From Candidatus Caldarchaeum subterraneum (GTDB taxonomy: Archaea > Thermoproteota > Nitrososphaeria_A > Caldarchaeales > Caldarchaeaceae): a stretch of 64,000 nucleotides of DNA. Within the stretch, counting starts at the first letter, position 1, and the number at the start of each line of letters is the position of its first letter. Below are positions 35,118 through 42,781 of the stretch, piece after piece. The stretch spans positions 764,800 to 828,799 of the forward strand of contig BA000048.1 of assembly GCA_000270325.1 (NCBI GenBank), in the 5' to 3' direction. A model generated the notes under the pieces. The model worked only from the letters and a program-made list of their open reading frames with translations. It made no database searches and was not told where the DNA came from. The position numbers were made by a program, and so were the translations under genes.

Positions 35118-35126
35118 CATTTAAGG
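35118..35126. promoter_or_regulatory. shared TATA box between permease and trm5
   Basis: CATTTAAGG is the only TATA-like element between the two divergent genes. It is about 30 nt from the permease ATG at 35090 on one side and 35 nt from the trm5 TTG at 35157 on the other. Confidence 0.45.
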
Positions 35127-35156
35127 TTCAAGACCCCTTGCTCCTCTGGGGCTAGG

Positions 35157-36119
35157 TTGGGGTTGGGTTTGGCTGTCAAGGTTCCTCGGAGCGGTGCTGA
35201 GGAGGCTCGGAGGAGGCTTGCCGGCCTCGGGTTGCTGGATAGGGGCCGCCGCATCATGAGAGACGGAGAATTTGTGTACATTCCTGTGACAGGGCCTGTG
35301 GACCTCGGTTTCGAGGTTGTCTCTGCTTCGCTGCCGGCGTCCGAGCCGAAGGCTCCAGAGTTCAGGGCATCCTATGACGTGGTTGGGTCGGTTGCCATCC
35401 TGAATGACATGGATTTGGCTGTGGAGGAGGCTAGGAGGCTTGCGGAGCTGATCATGGCGAGGCATAGGGGTGTGAGGACTGTTTTGCAGAAGGTTGGTGA
35501 AGTTTCTGGCGTGGAGAGGGTGGCTTCTTTCAGGGTCTTGGCGGGCGACGGTGTTACCGAGACCGTTTACCGCGAGACAGGATGTGTCTATAAGCTGGAT
35601 GTTGCGCGGGTGTTTTTCAGCCCTCGTCTCTCGACTGAGCGGCTCCGTGTCGCGGCGCAGGTTGGTGAAAATGAAACTGTGCTTGACATGTTCGCTGGAG
35701 TGGGGCCCTTCTCAATCCTGATAGCCCGTAAACATCCTTCAACAACCATTTACGCGGTTGAGAAAAACCCAGCCGCATGCAGCTATCTTCTCGAAAACAT
35801 CAAGCTCAACAAGGTTGAGAAACAGGTCAAACCCTTCTGCGGCGACGCAGCTGAAATAGTTCCACAGCTGGATAAACAGTTTAACCGCGTCATCATGAAT
35901 CTTCCATATCAATCCCTGAAGTATCTGCCCATGGCTCTTTCAAAATGTTTGCTAGGCGCGGTCATTCATCTCTACGTTGCGGAGGAGCGTGAGGCGGGAG
36001 AAAGTGTGTGGGAGAGCATAAGGAGCGTTTATGCTGGGTTGAGGTTGAAGGAGACAAGGGTTGTGAAGGAGATTTCTCCCCGCATGGTCATAAGGGTCTA
36101 TGACCTCGTAGTGGCTTGA
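35157..36119 (+). CDS. tRNA (guanine-37 N1)-methyltransferase, Trm5-like
   Basis: A class I methyltransferase of about 320 residues. The N-terminal D1/D2 region has YDVVGSVAIL. The catalytic domain has VFFSPRLSTERLRVA, motif I VLDMFAGVGPFSIL and the NLPYQS substrate motif. Trm5 methylates G37 next to the anticodon; the related wyosine enzyme Taw2 is an alternative but lacks NLPY-type detail. The ATG at 35094 lies before the TATA box, so translation most likely starts at a TTG between 35157 and 35169, just before AVKVPRSGAEEARRR. Confidence 0.88.
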   Translation: MGLGLAVKVPRSGAEEARRRLAGLGLLDRGRRIMRDGEFVYIPVTGPVDLGFEVVSASLPASEPKAPEFRASYDVVGSVAILNDMDLAVEEARRLAELIMARHRGVRTVLQKVGEVSGVERVASFRVLAGDGVTETVYRETGCVYKLDVARVFFSPRLSTERLRVAAQVGENETVLDMFAGVGPFSILIARKHPSTTIYAVEKNPAACSYLLENIKLNKVEKQVKPFCGDAAEIVPQLDKQFNRVIMNLPYQSLKYLPMALSKCLLGAVIHLYVAEEREAGESVWESIRSVYAGLRLKETRVVKEISPRMVIRVYDLVVA

Positions 36120-36481
36120 CGCCGCCAAGCAAGGTAAGAGCCCGCTGCTACGAGAAGCTGGGAGGCTAGGAGGCCGTTGTAGCCCCAGAGGCTGAACAAG
36201 TAGGCTGCAAACTCGGCGTATGTCAAGCCGAACTCCGGCGCGGTCAAAATGTCTCCGAGAAAGACCACAAACTTCCCCACACCATATACGGTGCCGATGG
36301 CTGGAATAGGTGGAAAACCAACCATAGCTAGAACGATGACAGCAACGTCAGCCGCCATAAACCCCGCTAACGCATAGGCGTGAGAGGGCGCAACAGTCCA
36401 CAGCTCCGCATCAGTCAACAAGAGAACCATGCTGAAGAAAATGGATAAAACGAGGGGAGCCGCTATGGATGTGTTTCTCAT
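36098..36481 (-). CDS. small four-helix membrane protein, cupredoxin partner
   Basis: A 127-residue protein with four predicted transmembrane helices and short loops, ending AWRRQATTRS. I do not recognise a family. It overlaps the cupredoxin gene by 4 nt and so is translationally coupled, suggesting that it anchors or receives electrons from the copper protein. No haem-binding histidine pair is obvious. The 3' end overlaps trm5 by 22 nt on the opposite strand. Confidence 0.72.
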   Translation of the reverse strand: MRNTSIAAPLVLSIFFSMVLLLTDAELWTVAPSHAYALAGFMAADVAVIVLAMVGFPPIPAIGTVYGVGKFVVFLGDILTAPEFGLTYAEFAAYLFSLWGYNGLLASQLLVAAGSYLAWRRQATTRS

Positions 36482-36975
36482 CTCGCCAGAATCCTTATAA
36501 CACCTTCTTGGCCGCGGTCCCTATGGCTAAGTCCCGCGGGGGGCGCGACACTGCAGTAGTACTTGAACTCGCCGGGGATGTTGGCTGTGAATTCTATGAC
36601 CTGCGTCTGTCCTCTGCTTAGACGGTTTGATTTGACGTTGTATGGTGAGGGGCTTTTTTCGTCGAGGACGAAGTCGTGGACGATGGGGCCTGTGCTGTTG
36701 CCTATTAGCGTGATGCGTATGATGTCGCCGACGTATGCTGTGATTGTTGGGCCCCCGCGGGAGGCGTTGTAGCCGTAGTCGTTGAGGTAGAGGGTGAGGG
36801 ATACGATGTTTTGTGTTGATGGCTTGGTGGTTGCTGGAGTTTGGGTTGTTTCGGTCTTTGTCGTGGTTGTGTTTGTCTGGGGTGGCTGAGCTGGCTGCAA
36901 ACCTATCAAAAGAGCGCCGACACCGGCTGCAGCGACCACCAAAACAACGGCAACCACTAAACGTACAGAAACCAT
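36478..36975 (-). CDS. membrane-anchored cupredoxin (type 1 copper protein)
   Basis: A 165-residue protein with an N-terminal membrane anchor (about 4-27), a Thr/Pro-rich linker (28-55) and a cupredoxin domain facing outward. Copper ligands are His100 (VHDFVL), Cys141 (YYCSV) and His151. The axial position, normally Met in HxxxGM, is Gln156 (HRDRGQ). The Cys-to-His loop has nine residues. It should carry electrons in respiration. GGTTTTATCGG at 36999-37008 places a leaderless start at the ATG at 36975. Confidence 0.86.
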   Translation of the reverse strand: MVSVRLVVAVVLVVAAAGVGALLIGLQPAQPPQTNTTTTKTETTQTPATTKPSTQNIVSLTLYLNDYGYNASRGGPTITAYVGDIIRITLIGNSTGPIVHDFVLDEKSPSPYNVKSNRLSRGQTQVIEFTANIPGEFKYYCSVAPPAGLSHRDRGQEGVIRILAR

Positions 36976-37043
36976 GAAGCCCTCATCCAACTACTCCGAT
37001 AAAACCGTTGTCCATAATCCATCCACAACAAATATTATCCCCT

Positions 37044-37066
37044 GCTTTGCAGCAAAGCCATAAAAG
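37044..37066 (+). promoter_or_regulatory. hisD promoter with perfect inverted repeat beside the TATA box
   Basis: GCTTTGC-A-GCAAAGC (37044-37058) is a perfect 7+1+7 inverted repeat that touches the TATA-like CATAAAAG at 37059-37066. The TTG start of hisD lies about 32 nt farther on. It overlaps the position where TFB would bind, so a regulator there could block or recruit TFB/TBP. Confidence 0.5.
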
Positions 37067-37094
37067 CGGCTTATCCCAACCCCTGCATGGGTTG

Positions 37095-38378
37095 AGGTTC
37101 TACAGGGTCAACGCAAAAAACGTCTCTGAAGTTGCTGCCGAAATCGTTTCTGTTGGAAAATCCGTTGACCACTATGTTGAAGCGGTGCGGAGAGTTGTTG
37201 AAGATGTTAGGGCAAGGGGAGATGAGGCACTCATAGAGTATGTGAAAAAATTTGACTCACCTGCTATGGATTTGGAGAGGCTTCGTGTCCCTGTGGAGAA
37301 GCTCGCCGACGCCTATGCACGGCTTGACGATGCGACGAAAAAGGCTCTCAAAATATCTTCAGAGAACATAGCAAGGGTCTGTAAATCGCAGCTGAGGAGG
37401 TTGTTTTCCAGTGTAAGGGTTGAGGAGGGTGTTTTAGTTGTTCAGCGGCCTTCTCCGCTTTCCTCGGTTGGCTGCTATGTTCCCGGAGGCGGAGCCGCCT
37501 ATCCGAGCACAGTTTTGATGACCGTTGTCCCCGCGAAGGTCGCCCAAGTCCCCCGCATAGCTGTCTTTACACCTCCCACACGAGAGGGAAACATTCCCAC
37601 CGTTGTCGCCGCGGCGCTTTATCTAACGGGTGTCAAAGAAGTTTACTGCGCAGGAGGCCCACATGCGATAGCTGCTATGGCCTACGGCACCGAATCCATC
37701 AAGCCTGTGGCGAAAATAATCGGCCCCGGTGGACCCTACGTGACCGCGGCTAAGAAACTTGTCAGCCGTGATGTAGCCGTGGACATGTTGGCAGGGCCTA
37801 CAGAGCTCTGCGTATATGCAGACGATGTTGCCGACGCCGAGAACGTGGCGCTGGAGATGTGCGCCCAAGCCGAGCACAGCACAGATACTCTGGTTGGCTT
37901 GGTGACGACCTCTGATGAGCTGGTGAACGAGGTGCTAAAGTTTCTGAAACTCATTACACCGAGGCTGGAGCGCGGCGAGATTGTGAACGAGGCTCTTCAG
38001 AAAAACGGCTACGCCGTAGTCTGCGACAAGCCCGCGACAGCCGCCGCCCTGATACAGGCCCTCGCTCCCGAGCATCTCTACATCGTCACCAAACACGAGA
38101 AGCTGTTACAGAGCGTCACGAACGCGGGGTTGATTTCCATCGGCCGTTACACATCACCGGCGTTATGCGACTACGTGGTGGGTGTTAACCATGTTTTGCC
38201 CACCATGGGGCAGGCGGCTTTGAGAGGAGGGTTGAGCATACTCGACTACGTGAAGATAGTGACGGAGGTGAGGATGCTGAAGGGTGCGGCGAAGCGTCTC
38301 GGCAGACACGCTGCTTTGCTGGCTCGGGCGGAGGGCTTGACGGCCCACGCAGCGGCCGCGTCCAAAACCATCGACTAA
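37095..38378 (+). CDS. hisD: histidinol dehydrogenase
   Basis: A 427-residue enzyme catalysing the last two steps of histidine synthesis, from histidinol to histidine with NAD+. It shows FYVPGG-like VGCYVPGGGAAYPSTVLMT, KIIGPGGPYVTAAK, DMLAGPTELCVYAD and AEHSTDTLVGL, plus the zinc-site segment ALAPEHLYIV. I choose the TTG at 37095 because RFYRVNAK is near the usual N-terminus and the TATA lies about 32 nt before it. No other his gene is adjacent. Confidence 0.95.
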   Translation, partial: RFYRVNAKNVSEVAAEIVSVGKSVDHYVEAVRRVVEDVRARGDEALIEYVKKFDSPAMDLERLRVPVEKLADAYARLDDATKKALKISSENIARVCKSQLRRLFSSVRVEEGVLVVQRPSPLSSVGCYVPGGGAAYPSTVLMTVVPAKVAQVPRIAVFTPPTREGNIPTVVAAALYLTGVKEVYCAGGPHAIAAMAYGTESIKPVAKIIGPGGPYVTAAKKLVSRDVAVDMLAGPTELCVYADDVADAENVALEMCAQAEHSTDTLVGLVTTSDELVNEVLKFLKLITPRLERGEIVNEALQKNGYAVVCDKPATAAALIQALAPEHLYIVTKHEKLLQSVTNAGLISIGRYTSPALCDYVVGVNHVLPTMGQAALRGGLSILDYVKIVTEVRMLKGAAKRLGRHAALLARAEGLTAHAAAASKTID

Positions 38379-38953
38379 GCATCCAATAGCCTGCGGACAG
38401 GAACATTTTTTCGCGACACATGGGGAGAACCAGCTATGTAGAAGCGGAGTAGTCTATGCGCGTCGGCTGTCACACCAATACGCCGCGTTACCGCGATTTT
38501 CGCAAACCTGTAGCCATCATCCCATAGCCAAACCCTCTCCGAAACACATAGGTCCTCGCCGTCAAAAGACCTATCAACACCGAGGGCCCTGCACAATCTC
38601 CCCGGCCCATCAAGCCTGCCTACAACATTAGCAAGCGGCTCCGCGGCCCTCAACAAAACCGCTTCACCTCCGCCACGCACCACGTTCATGCAGTAATGTG
38701 TGTGAACTATGTAGACATAGAGCGTCCCCGGCGGCCCAAACATGCTTTTGTTACGTCTCGTCATTCCCTTGTAGGCGTGGTTTGCTTTGTCGTTTTTCAC
38801 ATATGCCTCTGTCTCGACGATGCGGCAGCTCATGACGATGTCGCCGCGTCTAACACACAACACTTTGCCCAGAAGAAGCTTCGCCAGCTCCACGGTGTCC
38901 CGATCATAGAAGCCGCGGTCGAGACGATAAGCTGACAAGCTCTCACACTTCAA
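38375..38953 (-). CDS. 3-methyladenine DNA glycosylase, AAG/MPG family
   Basis: A 192-residue protein matching the alkyladenine glycosylase fold. It has LAKLLLGKVLCV, the catalytic-glutamate segment IVETEAYVKNDKANHAY, FGPPGTLYVYIVHTHYCMNVV, VLLRAAEP and the DGPGRLCRALGV loop. It flips and excises alkylated or deaminated purines. The family is common in bacteria and eukaryotes and patchy in archaea. It overlaps the uracil-DNA glycosylase gene by 11 nt, forming a base-excision repair pair. Confidence 0.93.
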   Translation of the reverse strand: MKCESLSAYRLDRGFYDRDTVELAKLLLGKVLCVRRGDIVMSCRIVETEAYVKNDKANHAYKGMTRRNKSMFGPPGTLYVYIVHTHYCMNVVRGGGEAVLLRAAEPLANVVGRLDGPGRLCRALGVDRSFDGEDLCVSERVWLWDDGYRFAKIAVTRRIGVTADAHRLLRFYIAGSPHVSRKNVPVRRLLDA

Positions 38954-39524
38954 AGAGCGTTTTCTGCTTATCGAAGGGTCTCAGACTCTCTAAGAGTTCA
39001 CGAGCCTTCTTGATGTCGCTGAAGAAGGTTTCCCTGTTCCCTGGGTTGTAGAGAGCCGCTGCTGGATGATAGGTGCAGAAAAACCTGCGGCCCATTTTCT
39101 CGAAGGCCTTTCCCCTCACCGCTGTCACAGAAGATATTCCTAGAAGTGTCTGAACAGCGACCGACCCCAGTAAAACAATCAACCGCGGGTTCACCGCCTC
39201 AATCTGTCTGAAGAGATACTTGTTTGTGCAGGTTTGTCTCTCCTCAGGGGTTGGTTCACGGTTTTCCGGCGGCCTGCACTTAACCACGTTGGTGATGAAA
39301 ACATCTTCACGCCTGATACCCGCTTTCTCCAACGCCTCGGTCAACAACCTGCCCGAGCGGCCCACAAACGGCCTACCCTGCAAATCCTCCTCCTCGCCAG
39401 GGCCCTCGCCGATAAACATCAGCTCCGCCCGCGGATTCCCCTCACCGGGCACAGCATTCCTCCTACCTCTCCACAGCGGACAAAGCCGACAAGCCCTCAC
39501 CTCCTCAGCAATAGCATCCAGCAC
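38943..39524 (-). CDS. family 4 uracil-DNA glycosylase with 4Fe-4S cluster
   Basis: A family 4 (UDGa) glycosylase of 193 residues. Cys12 and Cys15 (ACRLCPLW) with two later cysteines (VVKCRPP, QTCTNKY) bind an iron-sulfur cluster. GEGPGEEEDLQGRPFVGRSG is the catalytic motif, and TYHPAAAL the second. The C-terminal QKTLFEV resembles a PCNA-binding motif. I start it at a GTG at 39524, since CTTTATACG at 39548-39556 gives a leaderless start there and LDAIAEEVRACRLC is the usual beginning. Confidence 0.93.
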   Translation of the reverse strand: MLDAIAEEVRACRLCPLWRGRRNAVPGEGNPRAELMFIGEGPGEEEDLQGRPFVGRSGRLLTEALEKAGIRREDVFITNVVKCRPPENREPTPEERQTCTNKYLFRQIEAVNPRLIVLLGSVAVQTLLGISSVTAVRGKAFEKMGRRFFCTYHPAAALYNPGNRETFFSDIKKARELLESLRPFDKQKTLFEV

Positions 39525-39605
39525 AAAACACACCATCCCGTCCACCGTATAAAGATGCTGAGTAGGTTATCACGGTTTTAATTCGAGGCTACAGTCCACG
39601 AGACC

Positions 39606-40076
39606 ATGCTTAGGGTCGGTGATGTTGCGCCGGGGTTTGAGCTTATCTCCCACACCGGCGAGCGGATAAACCTCGAGAAGCTGAGAGGGCGATACGTTGT
39701 CTTGTTTTTCTACCCCAAGGACGGGTCGCCGGGATGCACTCGTGAAAACTGTCTACTCCGCGACAATTTTGAGAAGTTTGAGAAGCTGGGCGCCGTTACG
39801 CTGGGGATAAGCCGCGACAGCGTCGAGAGCCACAAACGGTTCGCCGAGAAACATGGTTTCACGCATCATCTTCTAAGCGACCCATCGGGCGAAGTGGTGA
39901 AGGCCTATGGCGCCGCTGGATTGTTTGGGATAACCAAGAGAATAACCTACGTCATAGACCCTGAGGGCCGCGTTGCTAGGATAATTCAGTCAATCAACCC
40001 CTCTACACATGTTGCGGAGGCCTTGAAAACACTCGAGGCCCTCAGCTCTTCAGAAGCGTCGAGAACAGAGAGTTAA
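39606..40076 (+). CDS. peroxiredoxin, BCP/PrxQ type
   Basis: A 156-residue thiol peroxidase. The peroxidatic Cys44 and the helix-resolving Cys49 form PGCTRENC, the PrxQ/BCP arrangement. LFFYPKDGSPG and GISRDSVESHKRF are further family marks. It reduces hydroperoxides using a thioredoxin-like donor. TTTTAATTC at about 39574-39583 fits a leaderless ATG. The 3' end overlaps the SCP2 gene by 35 nt. Confidence 0.94.
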   Translation: MLRVGDVAPGFELISHTGERINLEKLRGRYVVLFFYPKDGSPGCTRENCLLRDNFEKFEKLGAVTLGISRDSVESHKRFAEKHGFTHHLLSDPSGEVVKAYGAAGLFGITKRITYVIDPEGRVARIIQSINPSTHVAEALKTLEALSSSEASRTES

Positions 40077-40389
40077 GCTCCTGCGCCGCAAAAACATCGC
40101 CCTTAATCTTTATTCTCCCCGAGAAAAACGCCTTCACCGCGTCCAGTTCTCCTCGGAGTATGGAGACGAGGTCTTGGTGGCTTGACTCAACTGTCGCCGA
40201 CGGGTTGGGATGCAGCCCCTCTGTCACCGTTAGCCCCGACCCCGTGGAATGTATGTAGAAGGGGTTTCCGTCGCTGGGCTTGAACTGTACAACCTTGCTC
40301 CAGCCCGCGGCTTTGCGTGAAACCTCTGGATGTGTTTTCGCGGCCTCAACCAGTCGCTGCGCCTGCATAAGCGCTTCATCGCTGCCCAA
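40042..40389 (-). CDS. SCP2 sterol-carrier-like protein
   Basis: A protein of about 115 residues with an SCP2-type lipid-binding fold (VVQFKPSDGNPFYIHSTGSG, LVSILRGELDAVKAFFSGRIKIKGD). The last segment is the conserved SCP2 helix-strand signature. It may bind fatty acyl groups or other lipids. The ATG at 40446 lies before the TATA-like GGTTTATATG (40422-40430), so the TTG at 40389 is the more likely start. Confidence 0.82.
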   Translation of the reverse strand: MGSDEALMQAQRLVEAAKTHPEVSRKAAGWSKVVQFKPSDGNPFYIHSTGSGLTVTEGLHPNPSATVESSHQDLVSILRGELDAVKAFFSGRIKIKGDVFAAQELNSLFSTLLKS

Positions 40390-40479
40390 ACCCGACCACG
40401 TAGAGAACCATGTGCCAACACATATAAACCTGTCGCAGAAAACCACAGCCTATAAATCCATCACCTCATTTAAGCAACC

Positions 40480-41079
40480 GTGTCTATAAGCCGACGGGGC
40501 CGAGGTCTCTTCGAGAAAAGCATAACACCGATTGTCAATCTTCTCGCCCAACTTCATGTCACTCCAAACATGCTTACAGCAGCTGGTCTCATACTTACGG
40601 CGATGGCTACACCCTGCTATTATCTATCACGGGCTGACCCTGTTTACTTCCTCGTTTCAGGTGCCTTGCTGGCAGCGGGCTCTTTCCTCGACGGGTTGGA
40701 CGGCTCTTTGGCCCGTCTCCTCGGCAGCCAATCAAATTTCGGAGCATTTCTCGACTCATTCACAGACAGGATATCGGATAGCTTAATCGTGTTGGGTTTT
40801 TTGCTCTCGGGCACTGTGGACGCTGTGCTGGCTCTCGGAATGCTTGCTTCAAGCATGCTCGTGAGCTACGCGAGAGCTCGGGCCGAAGGGCTTGGAGTGA
40901 GTCTGAAAGATGTGGGGGTGGGCGAGAGAGCTGTTAGGCTGTTGGCCGCCATAGCTGCAACATTCACCGCATACATCAACTCGTTAACTCTGTTCGCCGC
41001 GGCAATTTTCATAACAGTGGTCTCGATAATAACTGTGGTTCAACGGTTTATTGCGACGGCTGCGGCGTTGAGGAGGTGA
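40480..41079 (+). CDS. CDP-alcohol phosphatidyltransferase (archaetidyl transferase)
   Basis: A 199-residue membrane enzyme with the catalytic DGLDGSLARLLG and GAFLDSFTDRISD motif, i.e. DGx2ARx8Gx3Dx3D, and about six transmembrane helices. In archaea such enzymes add inositol phosphate, serine or glycerol phosphate to CDP-archaeol. Inositol-phosphate transfer is common in this branch, but the alcohol cannot be determined here. Start is a GTG at 40480 with CTATAAAT about 26 nt upstream. The trmO gene follows after 4 nt. Confidence 0.9.
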   Translation: MSISRRGRGLFEKSITPIVNLLAQLHVTPNMLTAAGLILTAMATPCYYLSRADPVYFLVSGALLAAGSFLDGLDGSLARLLGSQSNFGAFLDSFTDRISDSLIVLGFLLSGTVDAVLALGMLASSMLVSYARARAEGLGVSLKDVGVGERAVRLLAAIAATFTAYINSLTLFAAAIFITVVSIITVVQRFIATAAALRR

Positions 41080-41083
41080 TTGC

Positions 41084-41551
41084 ATGATTATGCTTAGGCC
41101 CATCGGTGTTGTCGTGGAGGGTATGCCTGTCGAGAAGAATGTTGAGTGGAGCAGGTGGCGTAACCCCTCTTTCATAGAGGTTTATCCAGAGTATAGGGAG
41201 GGGCTGCGGGGACTCGGCGAATACAGCCACATCTACGTCATCTACTTCATGCATCTAGAGAGGCGTGTGCAGCTTGTTATCCGTCCCCGCGGTAGAGCGG
41301 ATATGCCTGAGGTGGGTGTCTTCGCCTTCAGAGGCCCTACACGGCCAAACCCCATAGGGCTGACCCTTTGCAAGCTCATCGAAGTCACAACAAATGGGTT
41401 AAGGGTCCTTGGCTTAGACGCGTTTCCCGGCACACCTGTCCTCGACATCAAGCCCTACGACTATTATGACGTCGTGGAGAAACCACGTGTTCCAGAGTGG
41501 TTTATCCGTCTATGGGGCGAAAACCATTCAAGCGGTCATCCGATGCCCTGA
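41084..41551 (+). CDS. TrmO/TsaA-type tRNA methyltransferase
   Basis: A 155-residue beta-barrel methyltransferase of the TsaA/YaeB family. LGEYSHIYVIYFMHL and FAFRGPTRPNPIGLTLCKL are the signature segments, and VLDIKPYDYYD follows. Characterised TrmO uses SAM to methylate N6 of t6A37 in tRNA; archaeal homologues may differ in target. It is co-transcribed with the phospholipid synthase gene. Confidence 0.9.
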   Translation: MIMLRPIGVVVEGMPVEKNVEWSRWRNPSFIEVYPEYREGLRGLGEYSHIYVIYFMHLERRVQLVIRPRGRADMPEVGVFAFRGPTRPNPIGLTLCKLIEVTTNGLRVLGLDAFPGTPVLDIKPYDYYDVVEKPRVPEWFIRLWGENHSSGHPMP

Positions 41552-41889
41552 GGCCTCTTGAAAACAATCGAGCCGTCGCTAAAAGTAACTTCGTAAACCT
41601 CGTTAACCTCCAGCCTCACGTTCAACATATCATACTCCTGCTCGGTCACGTAGAGGATTATTTTTGGGAAAAGGTTTTCACGAGTGATTGGCATGAGGCC
41701 CATGGACTGTAGCTGAAGCATCGCTGTCTGAAGCATCCGTTGAACCATCGCCGACTCCTCGCCCATACCCACAGCCTGAAAACCGCTGCTTCTTCTCACT
41801 TCAACAAGTTCGATGATTTTCCCCGGCCGCATCGTCTCGGGGTCTGTGTAGCTCGTTATACGCTGAACCTTCACCAGAACCATTTCCAC
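41536..41889 (-). CDS. conserved hypothetical protein, possibly arcadin-1-like
   Basis: A 117-residue protein with an N-terminal strand segment (VKVQRITSYTDPETMRPGKIIELVEVRR), a central helix rich in Met and Gln (about 48-65) and a C-terminal beta region ending IVFKRP. It resembles in size and outline the arcadin-1 proteins that accompany crenactin, but I cannot confirm this from memory and no crenactin gene is present. It overlaps trmO by 16 nt. Confidence 0.6.
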   Translation of the reverse strand: MEMVLVKVQRITSYTDPETMRPGKIIELVEVRRSSGFQAVGMGEESAMVQRMLQTAMLQLQSMGLMPITRENLFPKIILYVTEQEYDMLNVRLEVNEVYEVTFSDGSIVFKRPQGIG

Positions 41890-41921
41890 AATACAGGTCC
41901 ATATGCTCGATATAAGTGCTG

Positions 41922-42344
41922 CTACATCTCCTCTTCGCTTTTCTCCTCCTCCAGCTCCTCGAGAAACCTCCGGTATTCGTCGGCGTCAAGCAGCTTTTCA
42001 AGCTCCGAGGGGTCTGAGAGCTCTATCTTCGCAATCCACCCCTCGGTGTAGGGTGATTCGTTAAGTATCTCAGGATGGTCGAGAAGCTTGGAGTTAACTT
42101 CCACAACACGTCCCGACACGGGTGCGAGAACATCTGCGGTGGATTTGACCGATTCAACTGTTCCCAAGACTTCGCGGGCGTGAACTCTTGTGTTTATGTG
42201 TGGGAGCTCGACGTAGATGATTTCGCGGAGCTTCTTCTGCGCATAGTCGGTGATGCCCACGACGGCGTGCTTCTTCTCGGGCAAAACCCATTCATGGTCT
42301 TTTGTGTAGAGAAGTTCGTCGGGGACCTCGTATGTTTCGGACAT
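41922..42344 (-). CDS. gcvH: glycine cleavage system H protein
   Basis: A 140-residue lipoyl protein. YTKDHEWV and VGITDYAQKKLREIIYVELP are GcvH hallmarks, and ESVKSTADV places the lipoylated lysine at about 67. The acidic C-terminal tail (LEELEEEKSEEEM) is longer than usual. It shuttles the aminomethyl group between the P, T and L proteins, none of which is in this window. TTTAAATAAA at about 42371-42380 precedes the ATG at 42344. Confidence 0.95.
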   Translation of the reverse strand: MSETYEVPDELLYTKDHEWVLPEKKHAVVGITDYAQKKLREIIYVELPHINTRVHAREVLGTVESVKSTADVLAPVSGRVVEVNSKLLDHPEILNESPYTEGWIAKIELSDPSELEKLLDADEYRRFLEELEEEKSEEEM

Positions 42345-42505
42345 GGCCACCAAGCGTAACCAAAATTGCCTTTATTTAAACAAGAATCTGCACTGATTTT
42401 TTCCGGGTCTAAGTACGGTATTTAAGGGGACTGGGTTGAAAGGATGGTATATAATTGATTTACGCAATCTATATAACCTAACAAAACCACACAAAAGTGG
42501 TTAAA

Positions 42506-42703
42506 ATGGTGCAGAAAACTGTTCTGGTTCAGAAGACATCGGCGCGGAGGAGCTACGCCAACGGCTACAAGTACTGCTCCCGATGCAGGGTCTACCACCT
42601 GACGGATGGTGTGCGCTGCCCCTACTGCGGTATACTGCTGCGGAATAGTCCTCGGAAGAAGAAGCCGTCAGCCACCAGCAGATACGTCAGAATCGAGCTT
42701 TAA
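42506..42703 (+). CDS. small zinc-ribbon protein
   Basis: A 65-residue basic protein with one zinc ribbon: CSRC, a 14-residue loop, then CPYC. The tail is rich in Lys, Arg and Ser (RNSPRKKKPSATSRYVRIEL). It looks like a small nucleic-acid or ribosome-associated protein of the archaeal zinc-finger type; I cannot name it. ATCTATATAAC at about 42468-42478 is a strong TATA box, and both the GTG at 42497 and the ATG at 42506 are possible starts. Confidence 0.8.
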   Translation: MVQKTVLVQKTSARRSYANGYKYCSRCRVYHLTDGVRCPYCGILLRNSPRKKKPSATSRYVRIEL

Positions 42704-42781
42704 CCAGGCTCGACGCGTATCTGTTCCGTGTCAGGGCCCTGCTGTTAGGTTATATGCTGGCCCGGGGTTTTTGGCTCCGGG

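Noticed and set aside
35120-35160. GGTTCAAGACC as a possible tRNA T-loop near trm5
   Set aside because: It follows the TATA box and forms the leader of trm5; no cloverleaf can be drawn.
41922-42344. GcvH considered as a lipoate-binding protein of the sulfur-oxidising Hdr system
   Set aside because: It has ordinary GcvH motifs and no sHdr or lipoate-assembly genes beside it; the sulfur operon is 10 kb away.
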